A model generated the notes under the pieces. It saw nothing but the letters and a program-made list of their open reading frames with translations, was not told the origin of the DNA and did no database searches. DNA of 64,000 nt from Trebonia sp963777905 (lineage in GTDB: Bacteria; Actinomycetota; Actinomycetes; Streptosporangiales; Streptosporangiaceae), in the NCBI GenBank assembly GCA_963777905.1, contig CAVZSM010000034.1, forward strand, positions 54,584-118,583, read 5' to 3'. The position numbers and the translations under genes are program-made. Positions 40,178 through 48,445 of the stretch are shown in pieces (positions within the stretch are counted from its first letter, which is position 1; each line of letters starts with the position of its first letter).

Positions 40178-40954
40178 CTAGCGGCCGTGGCGCCAGTTCG
40201 GCTTGCGCTTTTCCAGGAACGCCGTCATGCCCTCCTGGGCGTCGGGGAGCTGGCTGGTCGCGGCCATGACCTCGACGGCGTAGGCGTAGGCCTTGGGCTG
40301 GTCGAGGTCGATCTGGGCGTACAGCGCCTGCTTGCCGATGCCCTTGCTCTGCGCGGAGCCGCGGGTCACCCGCTCCAGGAGGTCGCGGGTCGCGTCGTCC
40401 AGCTGGGCGGCGGGTACGACCCGGTTGACCAGGCCCCAGTCGAGCGCCGTGCGGGCGTCGATGACGTCACCGGACAGCGCGAGTTCCATGGCGCGCTTGC
40501 GGCCTACGTTCCTGGCGACCGCCACCATCGGCGTGTGGCAGAACCAGCCGCCCTTCCCGCCAGGCGCCGCGAACCCGGCGTCCTCGCTGGCCACCGCCAG
40601 GTCGGCGGTCGCGACCAGCTGGCAGCCGGCCGCGGTGGCCAGCCCGTGCACCCGCGCGACCACCGGCTGCGGCACCTGCTGCATCAGCGTCATCAGCTCG
40701 GTGCAGGTCGCGAGCAGCGCGCGGACCGACGCCAGGTCGGCGCCCGCGACCTGGGCGAAGTCGTGCCCAGCGCTGAACACCGGACCGTTCCCCGCCAGCA
40801 CGATGCCCAGGGCGTCGCTGTCGCCGAGGTCACGGAAGGCCGCGATCAGTTCGCGCATGTGCTCCTGGGACAGGGCGTTGCGGCGCTGCGGCCGGTTCAT
40901 CGTGACGGTGGCGAAATCGCCGGAACGCTCGACCAGGATGTGTTCGAACTCCAT
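40178..40954 (-). CDS. enoyl-CoA hydratase/isomerase family protein
   Basis: 258 aa from ATG 40954 (ATG 40966 would overlap the upstream gene). Crotonase fold: NRPQRRNALSQEHMRELIAAF, oxyanion-hole SAGHDFAQVAG, ARVHGLATAAGCQLVATADLAVAS. The usual second catalytic Glu position reads GGKGGWFCHTPMVAVAR, so hydratase chemistry is uncertain and isomerase or hydrolase action is possible. Starts 4 bp after the YqeY-like gene and is followed by the NicC-like gene, so all are likely co-transcribed. Confidence 0.85.
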   Translation of the reverse strand: MEFEHILVERSGDFATVTMNRPQRRNALSQEHMRELIAAFRDLGDSDALGIVLAGNGPVFSAGHDFAQVAGADLASVRALLATCTELMTLMQQVPQPVVARVHGLATAAGCQLVATADLAVASEDAGFAAPGGKGGWFCHTPMVAVARNVGRKRAMELALSGDVIDARTALDWGLVNRVVPAAQLDDATRDLLERVTRGSAQSKGIGKQALYAQIDLDQPKAYAYAVEVMAATSQLPDAQEGMTAFLEKRKPNWRHGR

Positions 40955-40958
40955 GGTC

Positions 40959-41378
40959 CTAAGCATCGTCCCGCGGCGGGGTTATGTCCAAGGCGGACTC
41001 GATGGCCTGGGCCTCGCGCCGCAGGCGGCCAGCGCGGTCGGCATGCCCGGCGGCCTGGTAGTCGCGGGCCGCGGCGCGACGGTCGGCGGCTTCGGCCGCG
41101 GCGATCGCGGCCGCCTCGTCCTCGGTGACCTCGCGCCTGCTCACCTCGGCGGCCCCTAGCCCGGCTACGGCGTCGGCGAAGTGCGGGGACGACTGCGGCG
41201 CGGGCCTCGCCCGTGGCCCGGGACTCGCCGCCGGGAGGGGGACCGCCTCGGCGTTGGCGATCGCCGCCAGCGCCGACCGCAGCCCGGCCGCCGCGACGGT
41301 GTCCCGCTCCTTCATGGCCGAGCGCAGCGCGGCCCGCAGACGCGACCGCGCGGAACCTGCGGGGGAAGGCGTGCTCAT
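40959..41378 (-). CDS. YqeY/GatB-tail-like protein
   Basis: 139 aa from ATG 41378. N-terminal stretch RSRLRAALRSAMKERDTVAAAGLRSALAAIANAEAVP is the opening of YqeY proteins, and EVTEDEAAAIAAAEAADRRAAARDYQAAGHADRAGRLRREAQAIE continues the helical GatB/YqeY pattern. An Ala/Pro-rich insert sits between. Proposed roles for YqeY include tRNA-dependent amidation, unproven. First gene of the minus-strand run ending at the APH-like gene. Confidence 0.7.
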   Translation of the reverse strand: MSTPSPAGSARSRLRAALRSAMKERDTVAAAGLRSALAAIANAEAVPLPAASPGPRARPAPQSSPHFADAVAGLGAAEVSRREVTEDEAAAIAAAEAADRRAAARDYQAAGHADRAGRLRREAQAIESALDITPPRDDA

Positions 41379-41479
41379 GGGCTGGTTATACCGTCCGGGA
41401 GCACGCGAGTCGCTTGAATATTCGCTCGGCCACGGACCCATCGGGCTCACCAGGACACGCCAGGACGCACGAGGGCCGG

Positions 41480-42262
41480 CTAGGACGCCGCCGCGGCCGC
41501 GGCCGCGCGGACGCGGCCGACGATCCGCGCGGCCTCGATGCCGCTGATCTGCCGCAGCTTGTTATCGAGGTTGCCGCGCTCGGCGGAGTACAGCAGGAAC
41601 GTGTGCCGCCACGCCAGGTCGCGCCCGAAGGCCTCGTCCCGCTGTCCGTCCGGGTGCATGACCCGGCGCAGCACTCCGGCCGGCGACTCGCGACTGGTCA
41701 GCGCATCGATGATCGCGTAGTAGGCGACGCGGTGCGCCATCCCGCCGGGCCGGAACGGCCGGTCCGCCAGCACGGGGCCGCTCCAGCAGAGGGCCCGCGA
41801 CAGGGCCTGCAGCTCCGCCCGCGTCTCATCGTCGGGTTCCGCCGAGCGCAGCCGCGCGTAGAGCGGGAATGAGCGTTCCCGCACCGACTGGCTGAGCGCC
41901 GTGTGGAACTGCACCTCGAACAGCTCGCCCGATCCCGGCGCCCGCCAGACGCTGACCGTCCCGAGCCGCACCGCCGCCTCCCACAGGTTCCGGCGCTCGA
42001 CCTCGGTAAAGCCCCTCGACCGCAGCTCAGCGACGTCCGCGCGCATCCCGGGCAGGTACCCGTCGGACGGGTAGCAGAACGAGAACCGGATCCGGTCGGT
42101 GATGGCCGCGAGCGCCTCGTCGGCGGTGCGGCCCTTGACGCGCACGTCTTCCGCGACGCGCGCGTCGATCCGGCCTGGATCCTTGAGCCGATGCTCGCGG
42201 CCGGTCAGCCCGCCCGCGCTCTCGGTGCCGCGCAATTCCTGCCACAGGTCCAGTGACGACAT
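41480..42262 (-). CDS. RelA/SpoT-superfamily-like protein, unusual
   Basis: 260 aa from ATG 42262. Residues 20-135 follow the order of a (p)ppGpp-synthetase fold: basic REHRLKDPG (R25, K27), ITDRIRFSFCYP (D56, R57, R59), an Arg-rich helix LPGMRADVAELRSRGFTEVERRNLW, and VWRAPGSGELFEVQFHT (E116, Q118) matching the EVQIRT motif. The same pattern occurs in secreted ATP:nucleotide 3'-pyrophosphokinases and in polymorphic-toxin domains. There is no signal peptide, HD hydrolase or TGS domain. Residues 150-260 (MAHRVAYYAIIDALTSRESPAGVLRRVMHPDGQ) are not recognised. Single gene. Confidence 0.45.
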   Translation of the reverse strand: MSSLDLWQELRGTESAGGLTGREHRLKDPGRIDARVAEDVRVKGRTADEALAAITDRIRFSFCYPSDGYLPGMRADVAELRSRGFTEVERRNLWEAAVRLGTVSVWRAPGSGELFEVQFHTALSQSVRERSFPLYARLRSAEPDDETRAELQALSRALCWSGPVLADRPFRPGGMAHRVAYYAIIDALTSRESPAGVLRRVMHPDGQRDEAFGRDLAWRHTFLLYSAERGNLDNKLRQISGIEAARIVGRVRAAAAAAAS

Positions 42263-42329
42263 GGCAGCGATGCTATCGCGAGTAGTCGACCATACTCATG
42301 CAAGCAGCGGAGAATTTCCGGCCCGCCGC

Positions 42330-43796
42330 CTACGGCTCGTGCAGGAACGTGCCCTGCCGGCGGAGCTCCTCGCGGATTTCCTTGACGTCGAGTGCGCGGG
42401 GTGCGAGACCGGTGCCGGCCGCGAGGCCGGCGGCGGTTCCTGCCGCCTGGCCGGTCATCCAGCACTGCGGGATCTCGCGCATGAAAGCCTGGGTGGCGGC
42501 GTCGCTGGCCACGTGGCGGCCGCCGACGACCACGCCGTCGAGTCGCTCCGGCAGCAGGGCGCGGTACGGCACCGAGACCGTCGGGAACTTCTGGGACGGG
42601 GAAGGGGAGACGCCTACCTCGTCGGGGTGGCGTACCCCTGCCTTCCAGTCGTCGGACGTCATCGGATGCAAACCCGCCAGGCGGCGGGTCATCCGTACGC
42701 CGATCTGCGGCGCGGCGAGCATGATCCACGCATTCTCGAAGCCGGGGGCCTCTTTGCGGAAGAAGTCCAGGTGGGCGACCATGCGGCGGCGGGACTCGAG
42801 CTCGACCCTACTGAGGTGCTCGACGTCGAGCCCGCTGTAGCCGGACAGGCGGGGGCCCATGAACACCACGACGTCGTCGCGCCAGCCGACATGCGGTGTG
42901 TCCACGAAGCCGAGGAGTTCGCGGCCGCGGTTCATCAGGGCGTGGTGGGCCGCCGGGTTGCCGCGCTTGAACGCCAGCCACCGCCGCATGTCGACGCCCG
43001 TCCACGTAAAGGCGGTGTTGAGGCAGTGCTGGACGTTGCCGCCCGTGCCGTCCTTCTCGGCGTCGGTGACGAACGTGCCGCCGGCCTGCGCGATGACGTC
43101 GAGATCGCCGGTGGCGTCCACGACGACCTTGGCGAGGATCGCGCGGCGCCCCTGCTTGCTCTCGAAGATCACGCCGCGGACGATGCCTTCGTCGTTGATC
43201 GCGGCGACGACCCAGCAGTGCAGCAGCACTCGCACTCCCTCGCCAACGAGGAACTCGTGGGACGTGATCTTGAGCCATTCCGGGTCGATCATCGGCGAGC
43301 GGCAGACGGTCTCACGGAACGCGGACAGCCGCTCGCGCCAGTACGCCACCTGCTCAGGGTCGGTCGAGCCCCACAGCTCAGGGCCGGGCCCGGCGAGGGC
43401 TCCCGCGGGCAGCCGGTCCAGCAGCTCGGCACCGATGCCGGCGATGACCGGGGTGCCTGCCCAATCGGTCATCCGGTCAATCCAGATCACCAGTCCGCCC
43501 GCCGAGAGGCCACCGAGGTCGCCGTACCGCTCGACGAGGGTCACCCGCTGGCCGAGGCGCCGCGCAGCGACCGCGGCCGCGGTGCCGGCCGGACCGCCGC
43601 CGACCACGAGTACGTCGGTCTCCTCATGCACGGGGATCTCACGGGCGGGCTCGGTGACCGTGGCGACGGACGGCGCGGCGGGCGCGGGGGAATGCGGCCC
43701 ATCCGAGGTGCCTCCTGCGGTGAACAGTCCACTTCCCCCGCCGATCCCGGCGCCGAAGTAGCTCGCTGGGTCGCGCTCGCGCTGTGCCTCGTCCAT
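42330..43796 (-). CDS. FAD-dependent oxidoreductase (FAD_oxidored family)
   Basis: 488 aa from ATG 43796. N-terminal dinucleotide-binding motif near residue 60 (VLVVGGGPAGTAAAVAARRLGQRVTLVERYGDLGGLSAGGLV), VVVDATGDLDVIAQAGG, and C-terminal VVVGGRHVASDAATQAFMREIPQCWMTGQAAGTAAGLA. The family oxidises unknown organic substrates. About 50 residues of Gly/Ser/Pro-rich sequence precede the FAD domain. Single gene; AAGGAG lies only 2 nt before the ATG, so translation initiation may be weak or the start may differ. Confidence 0.82.
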   Translation of the reverse strand: MDEAQRERDPASYFGAGIGGGSGLFTAGGTSDGPHSPAPAAPSVATVTEPAREIPVHEETDVLVVGGGPAGTAAAVAARRLGQRVTLVERYGDLGGLSAGGLVIWIDRMTDWAGTPVIAGIGAELLDRLPAGALAGPGPELWGSTDPEQVAYWRERLSAFRETVCRSPMIDPEWLKITSHEFLVGEGVRVLLHCWVVAAINDEGIVRGVIFESKQGRRAILAKVVVDATGDLDVIAQAGGTFVTDAEKDGTGGNVQHCLNTAFTWTGVDMRRWLAFKRGNPAAHHALMNRGRELLGFVDTPHVGWRDDVVVFMGPRLSGYSGLDVEHLSRVELESRRRMVAHLDFFRKEAPGFENAWIMLAAPQIGVRMTRRLAGLHPMTSDDWKAGVRHPDEVGVSPSPSQKFPTVSVPYRALLPERLDGVVVGGRHVASDAATQAFMREIPQCWMTGQAAGTAAGLAAGTGLAPRALDVKEIREELRRQGTFLHEP

Positions 43797-44164
43797 TGCT
43801 CCTTGATATAAAGCCGAACGCTCGCGGGTCAACGACGGCGTTGCTCAGTCGAAGCGTTACAGGTATGCCGATGGATGCCCTTCCAAGGAGCGACGTCGCC
43901 CCGCAGGCCGCATAGTTCACAGCGTCACCAAGTCCCGTTAGTGCTGGGGATTTGCCCCCTCAGAGCGGCCAAATCCCCAGCACTAACCCAAAACAGCCCC
44001 TGGCCGGGTTCCGTGTGCCCGGCATAATGGACAGCAGAGGCACTTGGGACGCCTGGTGCAGGTTGCGCAAGACAGCTTGACTTCCGCGTCCGTCGTGATC
44101 CACGGCGTGATAACAGCAAGAAGCGCAGCGCGCTTTGTCAGACTCCGGTGTTAGCGTCACCCCC
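43797..44164. other. 368-bp intergenic region
   Basis: No convincing gene. It contains the 51-bp inverted repeat at 43937-43987 and, near its right end, 19 bp (TGATAACAGCAAGAAGCGC, 44108-44126) identical to a stretch inside the MFS exporter gene (35197-35215). A minus-strand frame at 43960-44166 is open but resembles nothing I know. Confidence 0.6.
43937..43987. repeat. long perfect inverted repeat, 18-bp arms
   Basis: Arms GTTAGTGCTGGGGATTTG (43937-43954) and its exact complement (43970-43987) flank a 15-nt loop. No T-run follows on either strand and the neighbouring genes diverge, so a simple terminator role does not fit. Geometry is very close to the inverted repeat at 57137-57189. Confidence 0.85.
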
Positions 44165-45103
44165 ATGAAGATCGGGCTGATGCTCTACCTGGTGAACGAT
44201 CGCGAGACCAACGACAAGCGTCCGTACCAATCGATCCGTGAGCTCGCGCAGCAGGCGGAGGCGGATGGCTTTGACAGCATCTGGCTCGCCGACCATCTCA
44301 TGTACCGCCGCCCCGGTGCGCCGACCACGGGGATCTGGGAGTGCTGGACCATGCTGGCCGCGCTGGCGGAAGCGACACACCGGGTGGAGATCGGCTCCCT
44401 GGTGCTCTGCAATTCCTTCCGTAATCCGGCGATCCTCGCGAAGATGGCCACCGCCCTCGACGAGGTGAGCGACGGGCGCTTGATCCTGGGCGTCGGCGCG
44501 GGCTGGAACGAGCCGGAGTACCAGGCGTTCGGGTTGCCCTTCGATCATCGCGCGAGCCGTTTCGAAGAGGCCATGCAGATCCTCGTACCGATGCTGCGGG
44601 ACGGGCACGTCGATTTCACTGGGCAGTACTACCAGGCGCGGAACTGCGAGGACGTGCCGCGCGGTCCGCGTCAGCAGGGACCGCCGCTGTTGTTCGGGAC
44701 CGAGGGCCCGCGCTTGATCAAGCTGGCCGCGCGGTATGCCGACCTGTGGAACACCGGCTACATGGGTCAGCCCGAGACGATGGCCGGGCCGCTGGCCACC
44801 ATCGAGGCCGCGTGCCGCGAGGTAGGCCGCGACCCGGCGACGATGGGCGTCACGGCGCTGATCGGCCTGTGGTTCTCCGACCTCCAGCAAGAGAAGCCGG
44901 CGTTCGTCGACGACAAGCACCTGGAAGGGACGCCCGAGGAACTCGCGGCGGCAATGCGCGGCTACGCCGAACTCGGCGTGCAGCACATCATGTTCCAGTA
45001 CGCGCCGTACACCGATGAAGCGCGCCGCCGGCTGACCGAGGCGCTCCGGCTCTACCACGGCAGCCAAGACCACGGCAGCCAAGACCGAGGCAGCCAAGGT
45101 TAA
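44165..45103 (+). CDS. LLM-class (F420-type) flavin-dependent oxidoreductase
   Basis: 312 aa from ATG 44165. Luciferase-like barrel: MKIGLMLYLVND, ELAQQAEADGFDSIWLADHLMYRR, VEIGSLVLCNSFRNPAILAKMATALDEVSDGRLILGVGAGWNEPEYQAFG. The last residues are HGSQD-HGSQD-RGSQG, coded by a 15-bp tandem repeat, an addition beyond the normal C-terminus. F420 or FMN use cannot be settled here. Its TAA overlaps the convergent ABC-F stop. Confidence 0.88.
   Translation: MKIGLMLYLVNDRETNDKRPYQSIRELAQQAEADGFDSIWLADHLMYRRPGAPTTGIWECWTMLAALAEATHRVEIGSLVLCNSFRNPAILAKMATALDEVSDGRLILGVGAGWNEPEYQAFGLPFDHRASRFEEAMQILVPMLRDGHVDFTGQYYQARNCEDVPRGPRQQGPPLLFGTEGPRLIKLAARYADLWNTGYMGQPETMAGPLATIEAACREVGRDPATMGVTALIGLWFSDLQQEKPAFVDDKHLEGTPEELAAAMRGYAELGVQHIMFQYAPYTDEARRRLTEALRLYHGSQDHGSQDRGSQG
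45056..45099. repeat. 15-bp tandem repeat (3 copies) at the 3' end of the LLM oxidoreductase gene
   Basis: Unit CACGGCAGCCAAGAC at 45056-45070 and 45071-45085, with a variant copy at 45086-45099. It is in frame and adds pentapeptides to the C-terminus. Confidence 0.92.
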
Positions 45104-46794
45104 AGCGGGTCGCTCTCCCGCAGCCGCCCGTCCCTGGACAGTCGCAGCCAGCGGCTGATCCCGATCGAGCGGAGGAACGGCGCGTCGTGGCTCGCCACCA
45201 GCAATGCTCCCTGATAACAGGACAGCGCCTCGGACAGCTGCCGCGCCGACGCCATGTCCAGGTTGTTCGTCGGCTCGTCGAGCAGCAGCAGCTGCGGCGG
45301 GGGCTGAGCGAGCAGCAGCGCCGCGAGCACCGCGCGGAACCGCTCGCCGCCGGACAGCGTCCCGGCGGGCTGATCCGCCCGCGGCCCGCGGAACAGGAAC
45401 CGCGCCAGCCCCGCCCGCACCTCGTTGACTGAGGCGGCGGGCGCGACCGCACGCACGTTCTCCACCACGGACGCCGACTCGTCCAGCACGTCGAGCCGCT
45501 GCGGCAGGTAGCCGACCGCGCCGGTCAACCGGACCGTCAGCCCCCCAGGCAGGCCGTCCAGCTCCCCGGTGATATGGCGCAGCAGGGTGGTCTTTCCCGC
45601 GCCGTTCGGCCCGGAGAGCGCGACCCGCTCTGGCCCGCGAACGACGAGCTCATCAAGCGCGCCAAGCGCCGCCTCCTCGGAGGACTCGCCGACCTCGACA
45701 GCAGGCCGCCACGGCAGCCACGCCCCGTCGAGCCCCCGCACGGTCAGCACGGTCCGCCCGGCCGGCACCGCGGTCCCCGGCAGCGCGATCCTGATCGTGT
45801 CGTCGTCGCGGACCGCCTCTTCCGCCTCGGTCAGCCGCTCCTCCGCGGCGGCGACGCGATCCAGGCCGATCTCCCGCGACCGCCCCGCGGTCTCCTGCGC
45901 GGCGCGCTTGCGCGCGAACGCCACGATCCGCGGCAGACCGCCTGACGCGGCCACCGCACGGCCCTGCCGGTCGCGCCGCGCCTGCTTGGTCTGGTTCGCC
46001 ATCAGGTCGCGTTTCTCCCGCCGGACGCCGGCTTCTGCCACGGCGACCGCGCGCCGCGCCGCGGCCTGTTCGGTCGCCAGCTGCGCCTCGTACGCCTCGA
46101 GGTTCCCTCCGTACATGCGCAGCGAGCCGCCCGGGGGGCCTGGCGCCCCACGCGGCCCGGGCGCCCCGGTCAGCTCGGCGATCTGGTCCATCAGCGCCAG
46201 CAGCTCGCGGTCGTGGCTGACGATGAGCATGACTCCCGGCCAGGATTCCACCGCCGCGCACAGCCGGCGCCGGGCGTCCAGGTCCAGGTTGTTCGTCGGC
46301 TCGTCGAGCACGATCACCGGCGGCCGCCGCAGGAACAGCGCCGCCAGTGCCGTCAGCACGGCCTCGCCGCCGGACAGCCGCCCCACCCGGTCGTCGAGCC
46401 CGACGTGCCCGAGGCCCAGCCGGGACAGCCAGGCCTGCGCCCGGTCCGCCACGTCCCAGTCATCGCCGACCGCGTCGAACAGTTCCGGCCGGACGTCGCC
46501 CGCCTCGATCGCGGCGATCGCGTCCATCGCGGCGGCGATGCCGAGCAGCGACGCGACCGAGGCGCCGGTGTCCAGCGTGAGGTCTTGCGGCAGGTAGCCG
46601 ACCTCGCCGGTCACGGTTACCGACCCGGAGGCGGGCCGCAGTTCTCCCGTGATGAGCCGGAGTAGGGTGGACTTGCCAGAGCCGTTAACGCCGATCAGCC
46701 CTGTCCTGCCGGGTCCGAAAGCAGCGTTGAGCCCCGACAGCACCACGCGGCCGTTCGGGAAAGAAAAAGACAGATCGCTCAGTACGACAGACAT
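45100..46794 (-). CDS. ABC-F family ATPase (ribosome-associated type)
   Basis: 564 aa from ATG 46794. Two ABC domains: Walker A GLIGVNGSGKSTLL and GPNGAGKTTLL, signatures RLSGGEAVLTALA and TLSGGERFRAVLA, Walker B VIVLDEPTNNLDLD and LLLLDEPTNNLDMA. The linker (about 235-330) is charged and helical and there are no membrane segments, as expected of ABC-F proteins that act on the ribosome (translation factors or antibiotic-protection proteins). A collagen-like GAPGPRGAPGPPGG insert lies near residue 215. The leader upstream has attenuator-like pairing. Confidence 0.88.
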   Translation of the reverse strand: MSVVLSDLSFSFPNGRVVLSGLNAAFGPGRTGLIGVNGSGKSTLLRLITGELRPASGSVTVTGEVGYLPQDLTLDTGASVASLLGIAAAMDAIAAIEAGDVRPELFDAVGDDWDVADRAQAWLSRLGLGHVGLDDRVGRLSGGEAVLTALAALFLRRPPVIVLDEPTNNLDLDARRRLCAAVESWPGVMLIVSHDRELLALMDQIAELTGAPGPRGAPGPPGGSLRMYGGNLEAYEAQLATEQAAARRAVAVAEAGVRREKRDLMANQTKQARRDRQGRAVAASGGLPRIVAFARKRAAQETAGRSREIGLDRVAAAEERLTEAEEAVRDDDTIRIALPGTAVPAGRTVLTVRGLDGAWLPWRPAVEVGESSEEAALGALDELVVRGPERVALSGPNGAGKTTLLRHITGELDGLPGGLTVRLTGAVGYLPQRLDVLDESASVVENVRAVAPAASVNEVRAGLARFLFRGPRADQPAGTLSGGERFRAVLAALLLAQPPPQLLLLDEPTNNLDMASARQLSEALSCYQGALLVASHDAPFLRSIGISRWLRLSRDGRLRESDPL

Positions 46795-46834
46795 GTGGCA
46801 GCTCCAGATGAGGTCTCGAGATGAGGTCGACCTC
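46795..46834 (-). promoter_or_regulatory. possible attenuator in the ABC-F leader
   Basis: In mRNA sense the leader carries GAGGTC followed by two GACCTC copies: GAGGTCGACCTC (46823-46834) and a second GACCTC within a 10-bp direct repeat (AGATGAGGTC on the plus strand, 46806-46815 and 46819-46828). GAGGTC can pair with either copy, giving two exclusive stems just before the start codon. ABC-F resistance genes are often controlled by such leaders; here it is a prediction. Confidence 0.35.
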
Positions 46835-46906
46835 AGAGCTTCAAGCCACTCTCCGTCCGCCGGGGAAACAACACAGTCAACGATACCGGGTCTCTTGGGA
46901 GAACGC

Positions 46907-47188
46907 ATGATCAAGACGACGAAGCCGAGCGGCGCTGGCATGGTCAAGATCACCTTTTCGCTGCCGACGGAGGAGCCGACGGGCGCCGTTTCCGTGGTCG
47001 GCGACTTCAACAACTGGGATCCGTCCGCGCACCCGCTGCGGGTGCGCTCCAACCAGACCCGCAGCGTCTCGGTGACGGTACCGGAGGGCAGCACGCTGCG
47101 GTTCCGCTACCTGGCCGAGGGCGGGATGTGGTTCGACGACGAGACGATCCCGGCCGCGGACGGCGGCGACCCGGTGCTCGCGGTCTGA
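46907..47188 (+). CDS. CBM48/isoamylase early-set domain protein
   Basis: 93 aa from ATG 46907, GGGAGA 6 nt upstream. One glycogen-recognition-type beta domain: VKITFSLPTEEPTGAVSVVGDFNNWDPSAHPL and LRFRYLAEGGMWFDDE. Related to AMPK-beta domains and to the N-termini of glycogen-branching enzymes. As a free domain it may bind alpha-glucans or act as a scaffold. Diverges from ABC-F and converges on the MetE-like gene, ending 2 bp from its stop. Confidence 0.85.
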   Translation: MIKTTKPSGAGMVKITFSLPTEEPTGAVSVVGDFNNWDPSAHPLRVRSNQTRSVSVTVPEGSTLRFRYLAEGGMWFDDETIPAADGGDPVLAV

Positions 47189-47190
47189 CC

Positions 47191-48267
47191 TTAGCCGCCC
47201 CTGACCTCGCGTACGCCGGCTTCCCTGACGACGCGGGCGTGCTCCCGCATGGTCTCGGTGCCGTCGGCGCCTGGCTGCCGGCCGAACCCGCAGTACATGG
47301 CGACGCCGAAGTCGCCGATGTAGCGCGACGCGGTGGCGACCCGCCGCCGTAGCCCCGCGGTCCCGTCGATCGGCAGCACGATGCCGAGGTACACCCGCGC
47401 GTCACCGGGTTCGAGGTCGACGAGCGGCCGGAAGAACGTGCGGTCCTCGCTGCGCAGGTACCGCGGCCCGGCCAGGTGCAGCCAGTCCACGAGCCTGCCG
47501 GAGTTCGCCACCGCGAAGTTCGCCATGCGCACCAGCACCTCCATGTCGCGCGCCTCGTACATCGGCCACTCGGGGAACGTCCCGTAGCACAGGTGATACC
47601 CGAGCAGCACCTCCTCGGGGAGGAGGCGCGACAGCCGAGTGACCGGCCCGGCGAACCGCTCCCACGCGCCCTCAGGCGTCCAGGCGAGGACGCGCTCGAT
47701 GTCCTGCGTCTCGTACGCCATGTCCCACTGGATGGCCAGGTCACCGGGCGGGATCGCGGCGGTCAGCCGGCGCAGCTCCCGCGCCGCGAGGTCCTCGAAC
47801 GCGCGCTCGGCGACGGGGTAGTCGCGGGCGAAGTCGGCCTTGAACCCGTTCAGCGCGCTGGACGGGAACGGCAGGCCCACCTGGAACCGCAGTCCCGCCG
47901 GGATCACCCCGGCGTCTCGCAGCTCGCGGAACACCGCGTACGACTCGATCGCGTCGTCGATCCGCGGCCAGGACTCCCAGCGCAGTTCGGTGACTCCCGG
48001 CTTGACGGCGAACACCGGGGTCTCGTAGGCATGCCGCGGAATCCCGGTCGGCAACTCGGTCTCCTCGACGGTCGCCACGCCCTCGTTCGGCCGGACAAGG
48101 CGTTCCCGCTCGTAGCCGACCCAGGCCGCCCGCGGCCCGGTCTCGCCGTCAGGCAGCGCGAACACCAGGTCGCCGAAGAACCCCGCCGCCTCGCGCAACG
48201 CCGTCTCTGTCGAGTCAGCCGGCAGGCTTCCTACGAGCAGTAGCTCACTGTTAACTCGCCGTGCCAT
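47191..48267 (-). CDS. MetE/UROD-superfamily-like protein with a zinc-thiol site
   Basis: 358 aa from ATG 48267 (GGAGG 8 nt upstream). The TIM-barrel resembles the C-terminal half of cobalamin-independent methionine synthase. GYHLCYGTF (H225, C227) matches MetE HTHMCY and MYCGFGRQ (C326) matches its late zinc cysteine PDCGLK. Sequence between these is not MetE itself, so the methyl acceptor is unknown; a thiol or demethylation role is plausible. It diverges from an SDR gene across a pair of operator-like repeats, suggesting joint control. Confidence 0.6.
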   Translation of the reverse strand: MARRVNSELLLVGSLPADSTETALREAAGFFGDLVFALPDGETGPRAAWVGYERERLVRPNEGVATVEETELPTGIPRHAYETPVFAVKPGVTELRWESWPRIDDAIESYAVFRELRDAGVIPAGLRFQVGLPFPSSALNGFKADFARDYPVAERAFEDLAARELRRLTAAIPPGDLAIQWDMAYETQDIERVLAWTPEGAWERFAGPVTRLSRLLPEEVLLGYHLCYGTFPEWPMYEARDMEVLVRMANFAVANSGRLVDWLHLAGPRYLRSEDRTFFRPLVDLEPGDARVYLGIVLPIDGTAGLRRRVATASRYIGDFGVAMYCGFGRQPGADGTETMREHARVVREAGVREVRGG

Positions 48268-48362
48268 TTCGCTGCCTCCAATGATTTTCCCGAACGGGCC
48301 CGTCGTGACTCCCACGGCTACGCTTACACCGACGGGCGGTGCGATCGCAACGCACCCTCCCG

Positions 48363-48419
48363 TTGGTAGTCGATGTGACAACGTCCACCCTCTTTGGTAG
48401 TCGATGTGACATCGTCCAC
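48363..48419. promoter_or_regulatory. two 26-bp operator repeats between the MetE-like and SDR genes
   Basis: Direct repeats at 48363-48388 and 48394-48419 differ at one base and start 31 bp apart, three helical turns. Each contains a dyad; in the second it is perfect: CGATGT-G-ACATCG. TetR-like dimers bind such sites. The repressor is not identified; the nearby FadR-type regulator is possible but its usual site differs. Confidence 0.6.
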
Positions 48420-48445
48420 GTTCGCGCCGCCGGCTGGAGGCACCC

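Noticed and set aside
43960..44166. Minus-strand frame of 68 codons in the 43.8-44.2 kb gap
   Set aside because: Composition is not clearly coding and half of it lies in the inverted repeat; no family match.
46150..46200. Collagen-like Gly-x-y segment in the ABC-F protein as a structural collagen domain
   Set aside because: Only about five triplets; too short for a triple helix and located in a cytosolic ATPase.
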